From assembly GCF_009768885.1 (NCBI RefSeq), contig NZ_WSQA01000003.1, positions 1 to 64,000 of the forward strand: a stretch of 64,000 bases of DNA, given 5' to 3'. A program made the position numbers and the translations under genes. The notes below the pieces were generated by a model. The model worked only from the letters and a program-made list of their open reading frames with translations. It was not told where the DNA came from and searched no databases. Origin of the DNA: Sphingobacterium humi (lineage in GTDB: Bacteria > Bacteroidota > Bacteroidia > Sphingobacteriales > Sphingobacteriaceae). Below are positions 16,459-25,460 of this stretch, one piece after another; position 1 is the stretch's first letter; each line of letters begins with the position of its first letter.

Positions 16459-19400
16459 ATGATTAAAAATGACTTGTTGCAAGTGCATTCAAACCGGCAT
16501 TTGTACTTTAGATTCATTATCCGAATGAAACTAACCCTAATTATGATATTATTCTTTCTGTTTAACGTGAAGGGAAATGTGTTTTCCCAGCAGAAAGTCA
16601 GCATTTCAGTGCAGAAAACGAAGCTTAGCAAGGTGCTTAAACTCATCGAAGCGCAAAGTGATTATTACTTTGTCTTCAATCCGGGTTTAAAGAATTTTGC
16701 AAAAGAAATAAATATTGCGGTGGATAATGAACTGGTAACTGAACTGTTGCCAAAGTTATTCCGCCGGAGTGGCTTGGCCTATACCGTAGAGGAGTCGGGC
16801 TTGGTGGTGGTTAATCAGCAACAGACGATTAACGTACGGGGCCAGGTTGTCGATCCGGAAGGCCATCCGCTAGCAGGAGCTACCATTCGTGTAAAAGGAT
16901 CAGCCACAGGTAAATCAACCGATTTAAACGGACAGTTTGAAATCGAACTTCCCGCGGGGAGTATCCTGATTGTTTCCTATACCGGTTTCTTATCCAAAGA
17001 AGTAACGGTAAATACAGGTGCCGCCTTGAAAATTCAGTTGGAACCAGACCAGATGATGCTGAATGAAGTGGTGGTAACAGCCTTAGGCATTACCCGCGAA
17101 AAAAGAACCCTAGGCTACTCGGTAACCCAGGTGAACGGTGAAAGCCTAACACAAGCCCGGGAAAATAACGTGGCTAATGCCTTGGTCGGTAAGGTGGCAG
17201 GATTGGATGTGACTTCTACAGCCGGTGGTGTAGGGTCCGCGACAAGTGTGGTTATCCGCGGTGCATCCAGCTTAAGCCAAACCAACCAACCTTTATATGT
17301 CATTAACGGTGTACCGATGGAGAATGCGCCGCAAGGGATTACCAATAAAAATCCGAATGGAAATAGCGGTAGCCAATGGGATAATGCCCCGGATATGGGG
17401 GATGCTATCGGGAACTTAAATCCCGATGATATCGAAAGTATTTCCGTGTTAAAAGGTGCTGCAGCATCAGCTTTATATGGCTCGCGTGCGAAAGCAGGGG
17501 TTATTTTGATCACCACAAAATCAGGTAAAGGATCAGGTATCGAGTTCAGTAGCAACTACGTGGTCGAACAGGTAATGGATAGAACCAATTGGCAATATGT
17601 ATATGGCCAAGGTGCTAACGGGGAAAAACCACGGGACGGACAAGCCGCAGCGCAGGTAGGTGGTTCTAGCTGGGGTGCTAAATTGGACGGCAGTTCCGTG
17701 CCCCAATTCGATGGCGTATCCAGACCATATGTAGCCCAAAAGGATAATATCGAGAACTTCTACCGCAATGGCCACACCTGGACCAACTCCTTAGCCTTGA
17801 ACAAAGGCTTCGATAGCGGAACCTTGCGCTTGTCGATAAGCGATGTTCGCAATCAATCGATTATGCCGAACTCCGGACTTGACCGCCAATCATTTGCGCT
17901 TGCGGGTACCTTCGAGCCTATCAAACGCTTGAAAATTGATGCCAGAACAAACTACATCATTGAGGACGCAAAGAACAGACCGATGCTATCTGATGGTGCT
18001 GGAAGTGCCAATTACAACGCCGTATTCTTACCGATCTCGGTCGATATCCGCAGCTTAAAGCCTTGGAAAACCGAGGATGGTCATGAAATCGCTTATAATG
18101 CCGGTAATCCATGGGATACCAATCCTTATTTTGCTGCGTACGAAGTCGTGAATAATACCGATAGAAACCGCTTGATAAGCTCCTTATCTGCGCGATATAC
18201 CCTCGACAATGGCTTGTTCATTCAAGGACGTGCCGGTCAGGATTTCTATACCAATGCCTACTTAAGCGTATTGCCAGAAGGCCTTGCCTATTCTGCTCCG
18301 AATAACCTAGTATCGCAGAAAATGCGCTATTCAGATATCAATGCCGATGTGTTAGTGGGGAAATCCTTTAAAGTTAATGAGGATTTCGTCGTGACGCCTA
18401 ATGTAGGAGCCAGCTACCGGAATACCACCTCAGACTTAACCATTAACCAAGGAAACGAATTCTTAGTGCCAGGTGTGCATACCATTACCGGCTTGAAAAA
18501 TAAATCGCTGGTTTACGTAGAGTCTGAAATGGAAACACAATCCACTTACGCCACCTTAGAATTGGCCTATCAAGATTATTTATACCTGACGGGTTCTTGG
18601 CGTACCGATTGGTTCTCGACCCTTGCCGCGCCAGGCTTCGACAACAAGCTGAGTGTCACTTACCCTTCCATCAGTGGATCCTTTGTGTTTTCAGAACTGC
18701 TATCTTCTGATATCATGAACTTTGGTAAACTACGTGCCGGATATGCGGTGGTTGGTCAAGCCACAGTACCCTATCAAACCTCCTTGACCTATAATTTCAT
18801 GAGTCAATCGCTGAATGGTAATCCGCTAGGACAGATTTCTTACGATTATATCCCGAATTCCGGATTAAAAGCTTCGAAAGCAGCCGAATTGGAAGTGGGT
18901 ACAGATATCCGTTTCTTTAGTGATCGCTTAAGCCTTGACCTAACCTGGTATAAGAAACGCTCTTCCGATGAGATTGTTAGTGTCACCATTCCAACTACTT
19001 TGGGCTATAGCCAAGCGGTGTTAAACACAGGATCTATCGAGAACAAAGGGCTGGAAATGTTATTGACAGGAAGACCGTTCAAACACGATGATTTTAGCTG
19101 GACGACTTCCTTGAATATGACCTACAACAAGAATAAAGTAGTTTCATTAGCCGATGGATTGAAGGAGCAATTGTTAGCGACTTCCCGCTCTGGCGTTGGC
19201 TTCCTGAAAAATTACCCTGGATTAGCCATGGGACAGATTGTAGCCTATGATTATGCTTATGATGAGCAAGGCAATCGCCTGACCAACGATGATGGATCAC
19301 CGAAGAAAGGGGAGCTGAAACCTTACGGATCGGCCTACAACAAATGGTTTGCAGGCTGGAACAATGAGTTTTCCTACCGTAACTTCAACTTAGCGTTCTT

Positions 19401-19803
19401 AATCGATGGCAAGTTTGGTGGTAAACTATTCTCGGGAACAGATTACCTAGGTTACATCAAAGGATTACACCAGGCAACCTTAGAAAATCGGGAAGAATTA
19501 GGAAACAAAGCCGCGAAATTCTACGAAAATACAGCGAATAATGCCTCTCATCTGTTTGTAAATGATGCGAGTTTTATCAAGTTCAGACAGCTTACTCTAG
19601 GCTATAATTTCCCGACGAAATTATTTAATGAGCGCATCAAGAGCTTAAACGTAAGCTTGGTAGCCAGAAACTTATTTATTCTGATGAAGAAAACCGATAA
19701 CATCGATCCTGAATCGAGTTATAATGCGACCTTCCCAGGCCTTGAGCTTGGTGGTATGCCGCCGGCACGCACTTTCGGTTTCAATCTAAATGTTAAATTC
19801 TAA
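16459..19803 (+). CDS. STN-domain SusC-type TonB-dependent transporter and sensor
   Basis: This 1114-residue receptor imports a glycan and signals its presence. A long signal region (membrane stretch about 23-42, LTLIMILFFLFNVKGNVFSQ) is followed by an STN domain (about 48-120), a carboxypeptidase-regulatory-like domain (about 126-200), the TonB-box-like NEVVVTALGI (about 203-212), the plug (VVIRGASSLSQTNQPLYVIN; AAASALYGSRAKAGVILITT) and the barrel ending FGFNLNVKF. The STN domain fits the adjacent FecR and ECF sigma genes. The start may be at the ATG at 16525, which gives a more normal signal peptide. Confidence 0.95.
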   Translation: MIKNDLLQVHSNRHLYFRFIIRMKLTLIMILFFLFNVKGNVFSQQKVSISVQKTKLSKVLKLIEAQSDYYFVFNPGLKNFAKEINIAVDNELVTELLPKLFRRSGLAYTVEESGLVVVNQQQTINVRGQVVDPEGHPLAGATIRVKGSATGKSTDLNGQFEIELPAGSILIVSYTGFLSKEVTVNTGAALKIQLEPDQMMLNEVVVTALGITREKRTLGYSVTQVNGESLTQARENNVANALVGKVAGLDVTSTAGGVGSATSVVIRGASSLSQTNQPLYVINGVPMENAPQGITNKNPNGNSGSQWDNAPDMGDAIGNLNPDDIESISVLKGAAASALYGSRAKAGVILITTKSGKGSGIEFSSNYVVEQVMDRTNWQYVYGQGANGEKPRDGQAAAQVGGSSWGAKLDGSSVPQFDGVSRPYVAQKDNIENFYRNGHTWTNSLALNKGFDSGTLRLSISDVRNQSIMPNSGLDRQSFALAGTFEPIKRLKIDARTNYIIEDAKNRPMLSDGAGSANYNAVFLPISVDIRSLKPWKTEDGHEIAYNAGNPWDTNPYFAAYEVVNNTDRNRLISSLSARYTLDNGLFIQGRAGQDFYTNAYLSVLPEGLAYSAPNNLVSQKMRYSDINADVLVGKSFKVNEDFVVTPNVGASYRNTTSDLTINQGNEFLVPGVHTITGLKNKSLVYVESEMETQSTYATLELAYQDYLYLTGSWRTDWFSTLAAPGFDNKLSVTYPSISGSFVFSELLSSDIMNFGKLRAGYAVVGQATVPYQTSLTYNFMSQSLNGNPLGQISYDYIPNSGLKASKAAELEVGTDIRFFSDRLSLDLTWYKKRSSDEIVSVTIPTTLGYSQAVLNTGSIENKGLEMLLTGRPFKHDDFSWTTSLNMTYNKNKVVSLADGLKEQLLATSRSGVGFLKNYPGLAMGQIVAYDYAYDEQGNRLTNDDGSPKKGELKPYGSAYNKWFAGWNNEFSYRNFNLAFLIDGKFGGKLFSGTDYLGYIKGLHQATLENREELGNKAAKFYENTANNASHLFVNDASFIKFRQLTLGYNFPTKLFNERIKSLNVSLVARNLFILMKKTDNIDPESSYNATFPGLELGGMPPARTFGFNLNVKF

Positions 19804-19816
19804 ATCTTCGCTCCTC

Positions 19817-21397
19817 ATGAAAATTACATCCTTAAAAACAATCGCCTTCCTACTGCTTACCGGCGCAACTTGCCTGCAAAGCTGTACGAATGACTTTGAT
19901 AAAATCAATACGGATCCGGTAGCTTATAGTGCTCAGAATTTCGATCCTAACTTTATGTTCAGCACTGCGCAATTAACTTATACAGGCAGTACGGACTTTG
20001 CTTACGAAACCTGGCGCGCAAACCTGATTTATGCAGGAACCATGATGCAAGGGATTTCCTCCGTGGTTAGTTATTGGGCAGGTGATAAATACCTGAATAC
20101 GCCTTGGTACACCTCGGCGTATTGGGAAAGAGCCTATGCCGAGCAAGTGAAACCCATTGTTGATATTGTGGAAGTGACCCGCACAAAAGACAAATATAAA
20201 AACCTGCATCAGGCGGCACGCATCTGGAAAGCCTTAATCTTTGCCCGCATTACCGATCTCTATGGTGATGTGCCTTATACCGAAGCTGGCCTAGGTTATT
20301 ATGAGAAAAATCTAGCTACCAAATACGATAAGCAGCAAGCCATCTACACAGATATGCTGAAGGAACTTGAAGATGCGGTATCCAAATTAGATGCCAATGC
20401 AGATAAGATCTCCGGCGATGTTATCTACAAAGGTGATGTCGAAAAATGGAAAGAATTCGGTAACTCCCTGATCCTTCGCTTGGCGATGCGCTTAACGAAG
20501 GTCGATGAAACCACCGCCAAATCCTACGTCAGCAAGGTTGTTGGCAAAACCTTAAGCAGCAATGCCAATAATGCCTTCCTAAAGCATGATGAATCCGGTG
20601 CGCGCATTACCCAGAACAGAAATAGCCAGGTGCTATTAGGCGATGGGGGGCAAGAGCATTATTACGTGAAATGGTCCGATACTTTTATTAAAGCCTTAAA
20701 ATCCACTAACGATCCACGTATTAATGTTGCGGTATCCAATCTATGGTTAAACCCGACGATAAAGGAGCAGAATAGCAACTTCATCGCTGCAGCTAACCAA
20801 CAAAAAGGAATGCCGAATGGCAAGGATTTGGGAACCAATGCAGCCTATGCCATAGCCTCCGATCCTTCTTATACCACGATGCCCGCCTATTCATCGCCGC
20901 ATCCGGGCATGATCAAACGTGACGGTGTGACCTTTATCCTTACCTATGCTGAATCAGAATTACTGGCAGCCGAAGCAGCGCAACGCTGGGGAATCGGTGG
21001 ATCAGCGGCTAGCCACTATAAAAATGCCATCAAAGCTGGTATCACCTTCTTAGGCCAATACGATGCCGCCTTACAAATTACGGACGCCGCTGCAGAAGCC
21101 TACGCTACGGCCAATCCATTGACCGATGGCTTAAAACAAATCGGATTGCAGTACTGGTTGCATCAGAATACCGCCTTGAATTTCTATGAATCCTGGTCTA
21201 ATTGGCGCCGCACGGGCTATCCGGAACTGGTACCTGTTAAGTATATCAACAGCGATACCAAAGGACAGATTCCTCGTCGCTTTCCGTATCCGGATGCCGA
21301 AGCAGCGAACTCCAATGCCGCATACTACAAGGAAGCCGGAGCTGCCATCCCGGGTGGGGATAACCTGACCGGACGCGTATGGTGGGATAAACAGTAA
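19817..21397 (+). CDS. SusD/RagB-type lipoprotein (SusD_2-like group)
   Basis: The start at 19817 gives a 526-residue lipoprotein with signal MKITSLKTIAFLLLTGATCL and Cys23 in LQSC; an earlier in-frame ATG overlaps the susC end and precedes no proper signal. The sequence TNDFDKINTDPVAYSAQNFD after the lipid anchor and RIWKALIFARITDLYGDVPY are typical of the SusD_2 group, whose members often serve transporters of small oligosaccharides or peptides. It starts 13 bases after the susC stop and ends the operon at a strong terminator. Confidence 0.93.
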   Translation: MKITSLKTIAFLLLTGATCLQSCTNDFDKINTDPVAYSAQNFDPNFMFSTAQLTYTGSTDFAYETWRANLIYAGTMMQGISSVVSYWAGDKYLNTPWYTSAYWERAYAEQVKPIVDIVEVTRTKDKYKNLHQAARIWKALIFARITDLYGDVPYTEAGLGYYEKNLATKYDKQQAIYTDMLKELEDAVSKLDANADKISGDVIYKGDVEKWKEFGNSLILRLAMRLTKVDETTAKSYVSKVVGKTLSSNANNAFLKHDESGARITQNRNSQVLLGDGGQEHYYVKWSDTFIKALKSTNDPRINVAVSNLWLNPTIKEQNSNFIAAANQQKGMPNGKDLGTNAAYAIASDPSYTTMPAYSSPHPGMIKRDGVTFILTYAESELLAAEAAQRWGIGGSAASHYKNAIKAGITFLGQYDAALQITDAAAEAYATANPLTDGLKQIGLQYWLHQNTALNFYESWSNWRRTGYPELVPVKYINSDTKGQIPRRFPYPDAEAANSNAAYYKEAGAAIPGGDNLTGRVWWDKQ

Positions 21398-21425
21398 ATT
21401 TTAATTTAATATATATAGCTGATGG

Positions 21426-21456
21426 AGGCAATACATTTCGGTGTATTGCCTTTTTT
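21426..21456 (+). terminator. Rho-independent terminator of the sigma/FecR/SusCD unit
   Basis: AGGCAATAC and GTATTGCCT form a stem around a short loop and are followed by six T residues at 21451-21456. It lies 28 bases after the susD stop codon. Confidence 0.85.
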
Positions 21457-21470
21457 AGTAGAAAAAGGTC

Positions 21471-21995
21471 TTATTTTGAAATGGCGGAAAAGGTGATGAT
21501 GGGGTTTGTACCATCAATCTGCATATCCGATAGGGGCTTAAGCTCCAATTTACTATCGGTAAGTTTCAGGATCTTATACGTAGAACTAATGGCTACAGAA
21601 TCTGCCGGAACGTTCCAACGATCCCACAGGTGATTCTTCTTCTGGATATGGAAAACCAAGGTCGAATCGACGGTGGAAACCTGGTAGCCGCCCCATACTT
21701 CGGAGTTTTCCAAGGCCGGGATAAAATTAACATCGCCCATTTTCTCAGGCTTGCTGAGTAAATAGGACTCCGTTTTATGGGTAAATTGAATCTCGTTAAA
21801 GTTCAATACCATCTTCTTGGCATATTTATAAATCCCAATCTGATCGACGGCTTGCTCTTCCACTTCCGATCTGTTTTCCCAGTTAAATTGCTGTAATCGA
21901 CCAATGTTCAAGGAGGTTTCAATAGGCGTAATGTCCTCTTCCTTACATCCTAAGAGTAAGCCTAAAGCTAGGAAAAGGGTACATTTCACGTTCAT
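21471..21995 (-). CDS. Hypothetical lipoprotein
   Basis: The start at 21995 (MNVKCTLFLALGLLLGCKEE) gives a 174-residue protein with a clear lipobox LLGC at Cys17; the longer frame from 22034 would hide the signal. The mature part has alternating hydrophobic residues suggesting beta structure (MVLNFNEIQFTHKTESYLLS; VHFIQKK-like stretches) and may be lipocalin-like, but I do not recognise a family. It faces the susCD operon and lies downstream of the ABC-F gene by about 120 bases. Function unknown. Confidence 0.65.
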   Translation of the reverse strand: MNVKCTLFLALGLLLGCKEEDITPIETSLNIGRLQQFNWENRSEVEEQAVDQIGIYKYAKKMVLNFNEIQFTHKTESYLLSKPEKMGDVNFIPALENSEVWGGYQVSTVDSTLVFHIQKKNHLWDRWNVPADSVAISSTYKILKLTDSKLELKPLSDMQIDGTNPIITFSAISK

Positions 21996-22115
21996 GGTCG
22001 TCTTTGGTATGGAGAAGCCATAAGGATGGTTCATTCTCAGTCGTGAAGTTACGCCAAAGATTTTTTAAAACAAAAGGAAAACTGTTAATTTTAACTTAAA
22101 TATTAAAGATATTTC

Positions 22116-23705
22116 TTATTTTATAAATAAAGTGCGATTCACACCGATTTCTTCCAAGAAACGGGCATCATGCGAAACAACCAACAAGGTTCCTTGAAAA
22201 CCCAACAGTGCCTCGGTCAGGATTTCCATATTCGGGATATCCAGGTTGTTCGTCGGCTCGTCCAGAATAATCAGGTCGGGAGCCTGGCTGGCAATATGCA
22301 AGCAGCATAGCAATAGCCGCATTTTCTCGCCACCACTTAAGCTCAAGCAAGACTGATCCCAGCTTTCCTTCGCAAATAGAAAGCGATTCAACCTGATTTT
22401 AAGCTCATGTTCCTGCAAGGCCGATTGATTAAAAGAAGCCGCCATCTCGTAAACCGATTGGTTAGATTGCATCAAGGAGTAATCCTGATCCACATAGATA
22501 GCTTGGAATGGATTGTCCTTTAACTCACCTTCTGAAGGAGGGATTTTGCCCAAGATAAGTTGGATCAAGGTGGTTTTGCCGGCTCCATTGCGACCCTGAA
22601 TCGCCATCCGGTCGCCGTGATATAGCGCAAAGCTCAACCCTTCTTCCCAAAGCGGTCTATCGCCATAGCGGTAATTCAATGCTGTTGCTTCCAACAACTT
22701 CTTGCCTTGATGCGTATTCGATTGGGCAAAGCCTACCTTCATCTGTTCCAAATCCGAGCGGCTAGCCCGTAGTTGTTGCAGATCTTGGCGCACGCCGGTA
22801 ATTTTCTCCTGGTGCACCGCCTTCAATTTCGCGCTACTGCCTTCCGCTTGATTCCGCAGGGTATTCATCATAATCCGGGCAACGCCGGCTTTTTCCTGTT
22901 TTCCTTTGCCGCGGGCATTCAACTTCTGCTGGCGTTCGTTCGCTTCCCGCTCTTTATCTTTAGCCTTGCGCAGTGCCTTTTCCTTAGCCAGCACCTGCTG
23001 CTCTAAGGCGTTGCGTTCCAGGTCTTTTTGTGCTGTGTAAAAGCTGTAATTCCCCCCGAAGCGTTGCATGCCCTGGCTGCTCATTTCTGCCGTCAAGGGT
23101 ATGCGGTCTAACAGCTCGCGGTCGTGGCTCACCAATAGCAAGCTTGCTCTTGTGTTTTCCAACAAGGTCATCAGCTTTTCACGTGCCGGGCGATCTAAGT
23201 GATTACTCGGCTCATCCAACAGGAGGAGGGCAGGTTGATGGACGCGGATCCCCGCCAAAAAGACCTTTACTTTTTCGCCGCCACTGAGCAAATCAAAAGG
23301 CTGATCTAAATCGCTAAGAATTAAATCCCATTCGGCCAAGGCTTCCAAACTCGCTTCTTCAATATCCCAACGGTCGTTTAACTGGTCATACAGTTCCGGT
23401 GCTACCTCACCGGCCAGAATCCGCTGTAAGGCCTCTCTCATGTCGGCAATGCCCAATACCTGGGCTACAGTTTGTCCGCTGTAGGCAGCAAACTGCTGCG
23501 GCACATAGTAGGGTTTTTCCTCAAGGAATAGCGTACCGCTGCTCAAGGGCAATAGCCCAGCAATGATTTGCAATAAAGTGGACTTCCCGACGCCGTTTTG
23601 GCCGATCAGTGCAATTTTCTCCTGTTTGTTTAAGGTAAAATGGATATCCTGAAATAGCATATCCTTATTGGGATGTATATAGCTTATGTTTTGTAAATGA
23701 ACCAT
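22116..23705 (-). CDS. ABC-F family ATPase (ribosome-associated type)
   Basis: This 529-residue soluble protein has two ABC ATPase domains and no membrane segment. Domain 1 shows GQNGVGKSTLL, LLSGGEKVKVFLAG and LLLDEPSNHLD. Domain 2 shows GRNGAGKTTLIQ, LSGGEKMRLLLC and LIILDEPTNNLD. Between them (about 205-310) is a long charged, Lys/Arg/Glu-rich linker like the P-site tRNA-interacting linker of ABC-F translation factors. Members relieve stalled ribosomes or confer ribosome-drug resistance. Which role applies here cannot be told from sequence. Confidence 0.9.
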   Translation of the reverse strand: MVHLQNISYIHPNKDMLFQDIHFTLNKQEKIALIGQNGVGKSTLLQIIAGLLPLSSGTLFLEEKPYYVPQQFAAYSGQTVAQVLGIADMREALQRILAGEVAPELYDQLNDRWDIEEASLEALAEWDLILSDLDQPFDLLSGGEKVKVFLAGIRVHQPALLLLDEPSNHLDRPAREKLMTLLENTRASLLLVSHDRELLDRIPLTAEMSSQGMQRFGGNYSFYTAQKDLERNALEQQVLAKEKALRKAKDKEREANERQQKLNARGKGKQEKAGVARIMMNTLRNQAEGSSAKLKAVHQEKITGVRQDLQQLRASRSDLEQMKVGFAQSNTHQGKKLLEATALNYRYGDRPLWEEGLSFALYHGDRMAIQGRNGAGKTTLIQLILGKIPPSEGELKDNPFQAIYVDQDYSLMQSNQSVYEMAASFNQSALQEHELKIRLNRFLFAKESWDQSCLSLSGGEKMRLLLCCLHIASQAPDLIILDEPTNNLDIPNMEILTEALLGFQGTLLVVSHDARFLEEIGVNRTLFIK

Positions 23706-23838
23706 AACTTTCGTTTAAAAATGAAACCATACACCAAAGCCGAATGGCTGGTGTTGCATTGTTAAATGGAAAGAAATGGGGTATTACATGTGCTATATTT
23801 TTTACAAAAGTACACATTATTTCGGAAATGCCTAAAGC

Positions 23839-24441
23839 CTATCCGTTTAGTATGGTTCTAAAGGTGAGGTTGATGCGAGGGCCATGCGCCATTTTGGTGG
23901 GCGGCAGGCGATGCAGCCAATGGCTTTGCGTGCTATCTTTCATCAGTAGTAAGCTGCCGTCCTCTAGCAGGATATCCACTTTTTCCTTGCTGTTTTTATG
24001 CTTAAAAGAGAACTTACGTTCCGCGCCAAAGGTTAAGGAGGCAATGGCACCATTGGGTTTGAGGTCTTTCTCGCCATCGCTATGCCAGGCCATGCCTTCC
24101 GAACCATCGTGGTACAAATTCAATAAGCAGGAATTAAAGCTTTCTTGACTGATGCTTTCAACTTGCTTTTTCAGATCCAGCAGGGCTGGCGTCCAGGGCA
24201 GGGCGCGCTTCAGAATACCCGAGTAGCTGTATTCAAAAGCCCGATCGCCATACCAGGCCACCTTGCGTTTGGTTACCAAGTGTTTCCCAAAAATAACCGC
24301 CTCATCGTTTTTCCAGGCAATATGTTGCCATAATTCCTGGTAATAAGCGGCTGTGTCAGGAATCACTACGCCATAATAATGCACGGTGCCGTCATAGGGC
24401 AACCAATTGCGTTTCGGGTCTGCGGAATTAACTAATCTCAT
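23839..24441 (-). CDS. AlkB-type 2-oxoglutarate/Fe(II) dioxygenase (DNA alkylation repair)
   Basis: The start at 24441 (MRLVNSADPKRNWLPYDGTV) gives 200 residues, the normal length; the longer frame to 24519 runs into the upstream gene. The fold is the AlkB double-stranded helix with the iron motif HSD in GMAWHSDGEKDL, the later His in HWLHRLPPT and the 2-oxoglutarate-binding arginines in GPRINLTFR. It should oxidatively remove alkyl groups from N1-methyladenine and N3-methylcytosine. It overlaps the end of the Ada-like gene by 14 bases, so the two repair genes form one operon. Confidence 0.88.
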   Translation of the reverse strand: MRLVNSADPKRNWLPYDGTVHYYGVVIPDTAAYYQELWQHIAWKNDEAVIFGKHLVTKRKVAWYGDRAFEYSYSGILKRALPWTPALLDLKKQVESISQESFNSCLLNLYHDGSEGMAWHSDGEKDLKPNGAIASLTFGAERKFSFKHKNSKEKVDILLEDGSLLLMKDSTQSHWLHRLPPTKMAHGPRINLTFRTILNG

Positions 24442-25303
24442 CGCTTGTTTTTGCTTCTTTAAGAGCCATTTCCCATCCAATGATGGCTGTTTTACGGTTC
24501 GGATCCCAACGGTAGCCACCGAATTTGCCCGAGGACTGGATGACCCGGTGACATGGAATCAGGTAGGCCACTGGATTTTGCCCGATGGCGGTTCCTACGG
24601 CGCGGGATGCTTTTGGATGGTCGATGGCTTGGGCAATCTCGCCATAGCTGGCCAGTTTGCCTGCAGGAATCTGCAATAAAGCCTCCCATACCTTCAGCTG
24701 GAAAGGGGAGCCTTTCAAATGTATTTTCAGGGGTTCGCCCGAATGGTCCGCTTCCGGGTCAAATATAGCCATTGCCGATTGCTGCAATTCGCTATATTCC
24801 TCATAAAAGCTAGCCTTGTCGAACTGCTTTTTCAGCTGCTCCAAGGCAGATGCTTTTTCCTCCGTAAAGGCCATAAAACAGATGCCCTTGTCGGTGGAGG
24901 CAATCAGGCATTGCCCAAAAGGAGTATAGGGGAAGCTGTAGGCTATTTTAAGGCCCGCTCCGCCATTTTTATACACCGCAGGGCTCATGCCCTCAATTTG
25001 AATAAACAGGTCGTGTAGCCTGCTTGTACTGCTCACACCGGTTAGCATATGCGTGTCAAACAAGGTGCGTTGTTCTTGCTTCAACAGGCGCTTGGCGTAA
25101 TCGAGCTGAATAAATTGCAGGAATTTCTTCGGACTCGTACCGGCCCATTCCGAGAAGAGGCGTTGAAAGTGGTAAGGACTTAAATGCACATGGGCAGCAA
25201 TTTCTTCCAGGCTGGGTTTCTGCTGAAAGTTATCCTGAATGAACTGTATAGCTTCCGCTATGCGTTCATAATTGATGGCTTGTTGTGTCTTTTCCATATA
25301 CAA
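24428..25303 (-). CDS. AraC-type regulator fused to O6-methylguanine-DNA methyltransferase (Ada-like)
   Basis: This 291-residue protein has an AraC helix-turn-helix domain at about 12-112 (SLEEIAAHVHLSPYHFQRLF) and a suicide methyltransferase domain at about 118-280 with the active-site PCHRV at 250-254 (Cys251) preceded by SRAVGTAIGQNPVAYLI. It lacks the N-terminal zinc domain that senses methylphosphotriesters in E. coli Ada, so how it would sense damage for transcription is unclear. It repairs O6-methylguanine and probably co-regulates alkB behind it. The start could also be the ATG two codons later. Confidence 0.9.
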   Translation of the reverse strand: MYMEKTQQAINYERIAEAIQFIQDNFQQKPSLEEIAAHVHLSPYHFQRLFSEWAGTSPKKFLQFIQLDYAKRLLKQEQRTLFDTHMLTGVSSTSRLHDLFIQIEGMSPAVYKNGGAGLKIAYSFPYTPFGQCLIASTDKGICFMAFTEEKASALEQLKKQFDKASFYEEYSELQQSAMAIFDPEADHSGEPLKIHLKGSPFQLKVWEALLQIPAGKLASYGEIAQAIDHPKASRAVGTAIGQNPVAYLIPCHRVIQSSGKFGGYRWDPNRKTAIIGWEMALKEAKTSDEIS

Positions 25304-25460
25304 AGATGCATCGAAATAAGCGTCGCTAAAATCCGATTCTTGCTAAGTTAGCTAATTTCAAAAAATAAACGCGCCTTCAGCATGGCCTCCATTTGTTGGG
25401 GACAACGCCAAAGGCGAGTTTGCAGCTTTTTAGCAAGCTTCTATAAATCGCGTGTAGGAA

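Noticed and set aside
25340..25440. Possible terminator after the FAD oxidoreductase gene (CGCCTT with AAGGCG)
   Set aside because: The arms are only six bases with a long loop. The following T run is present but the hairpin is too weak to call.
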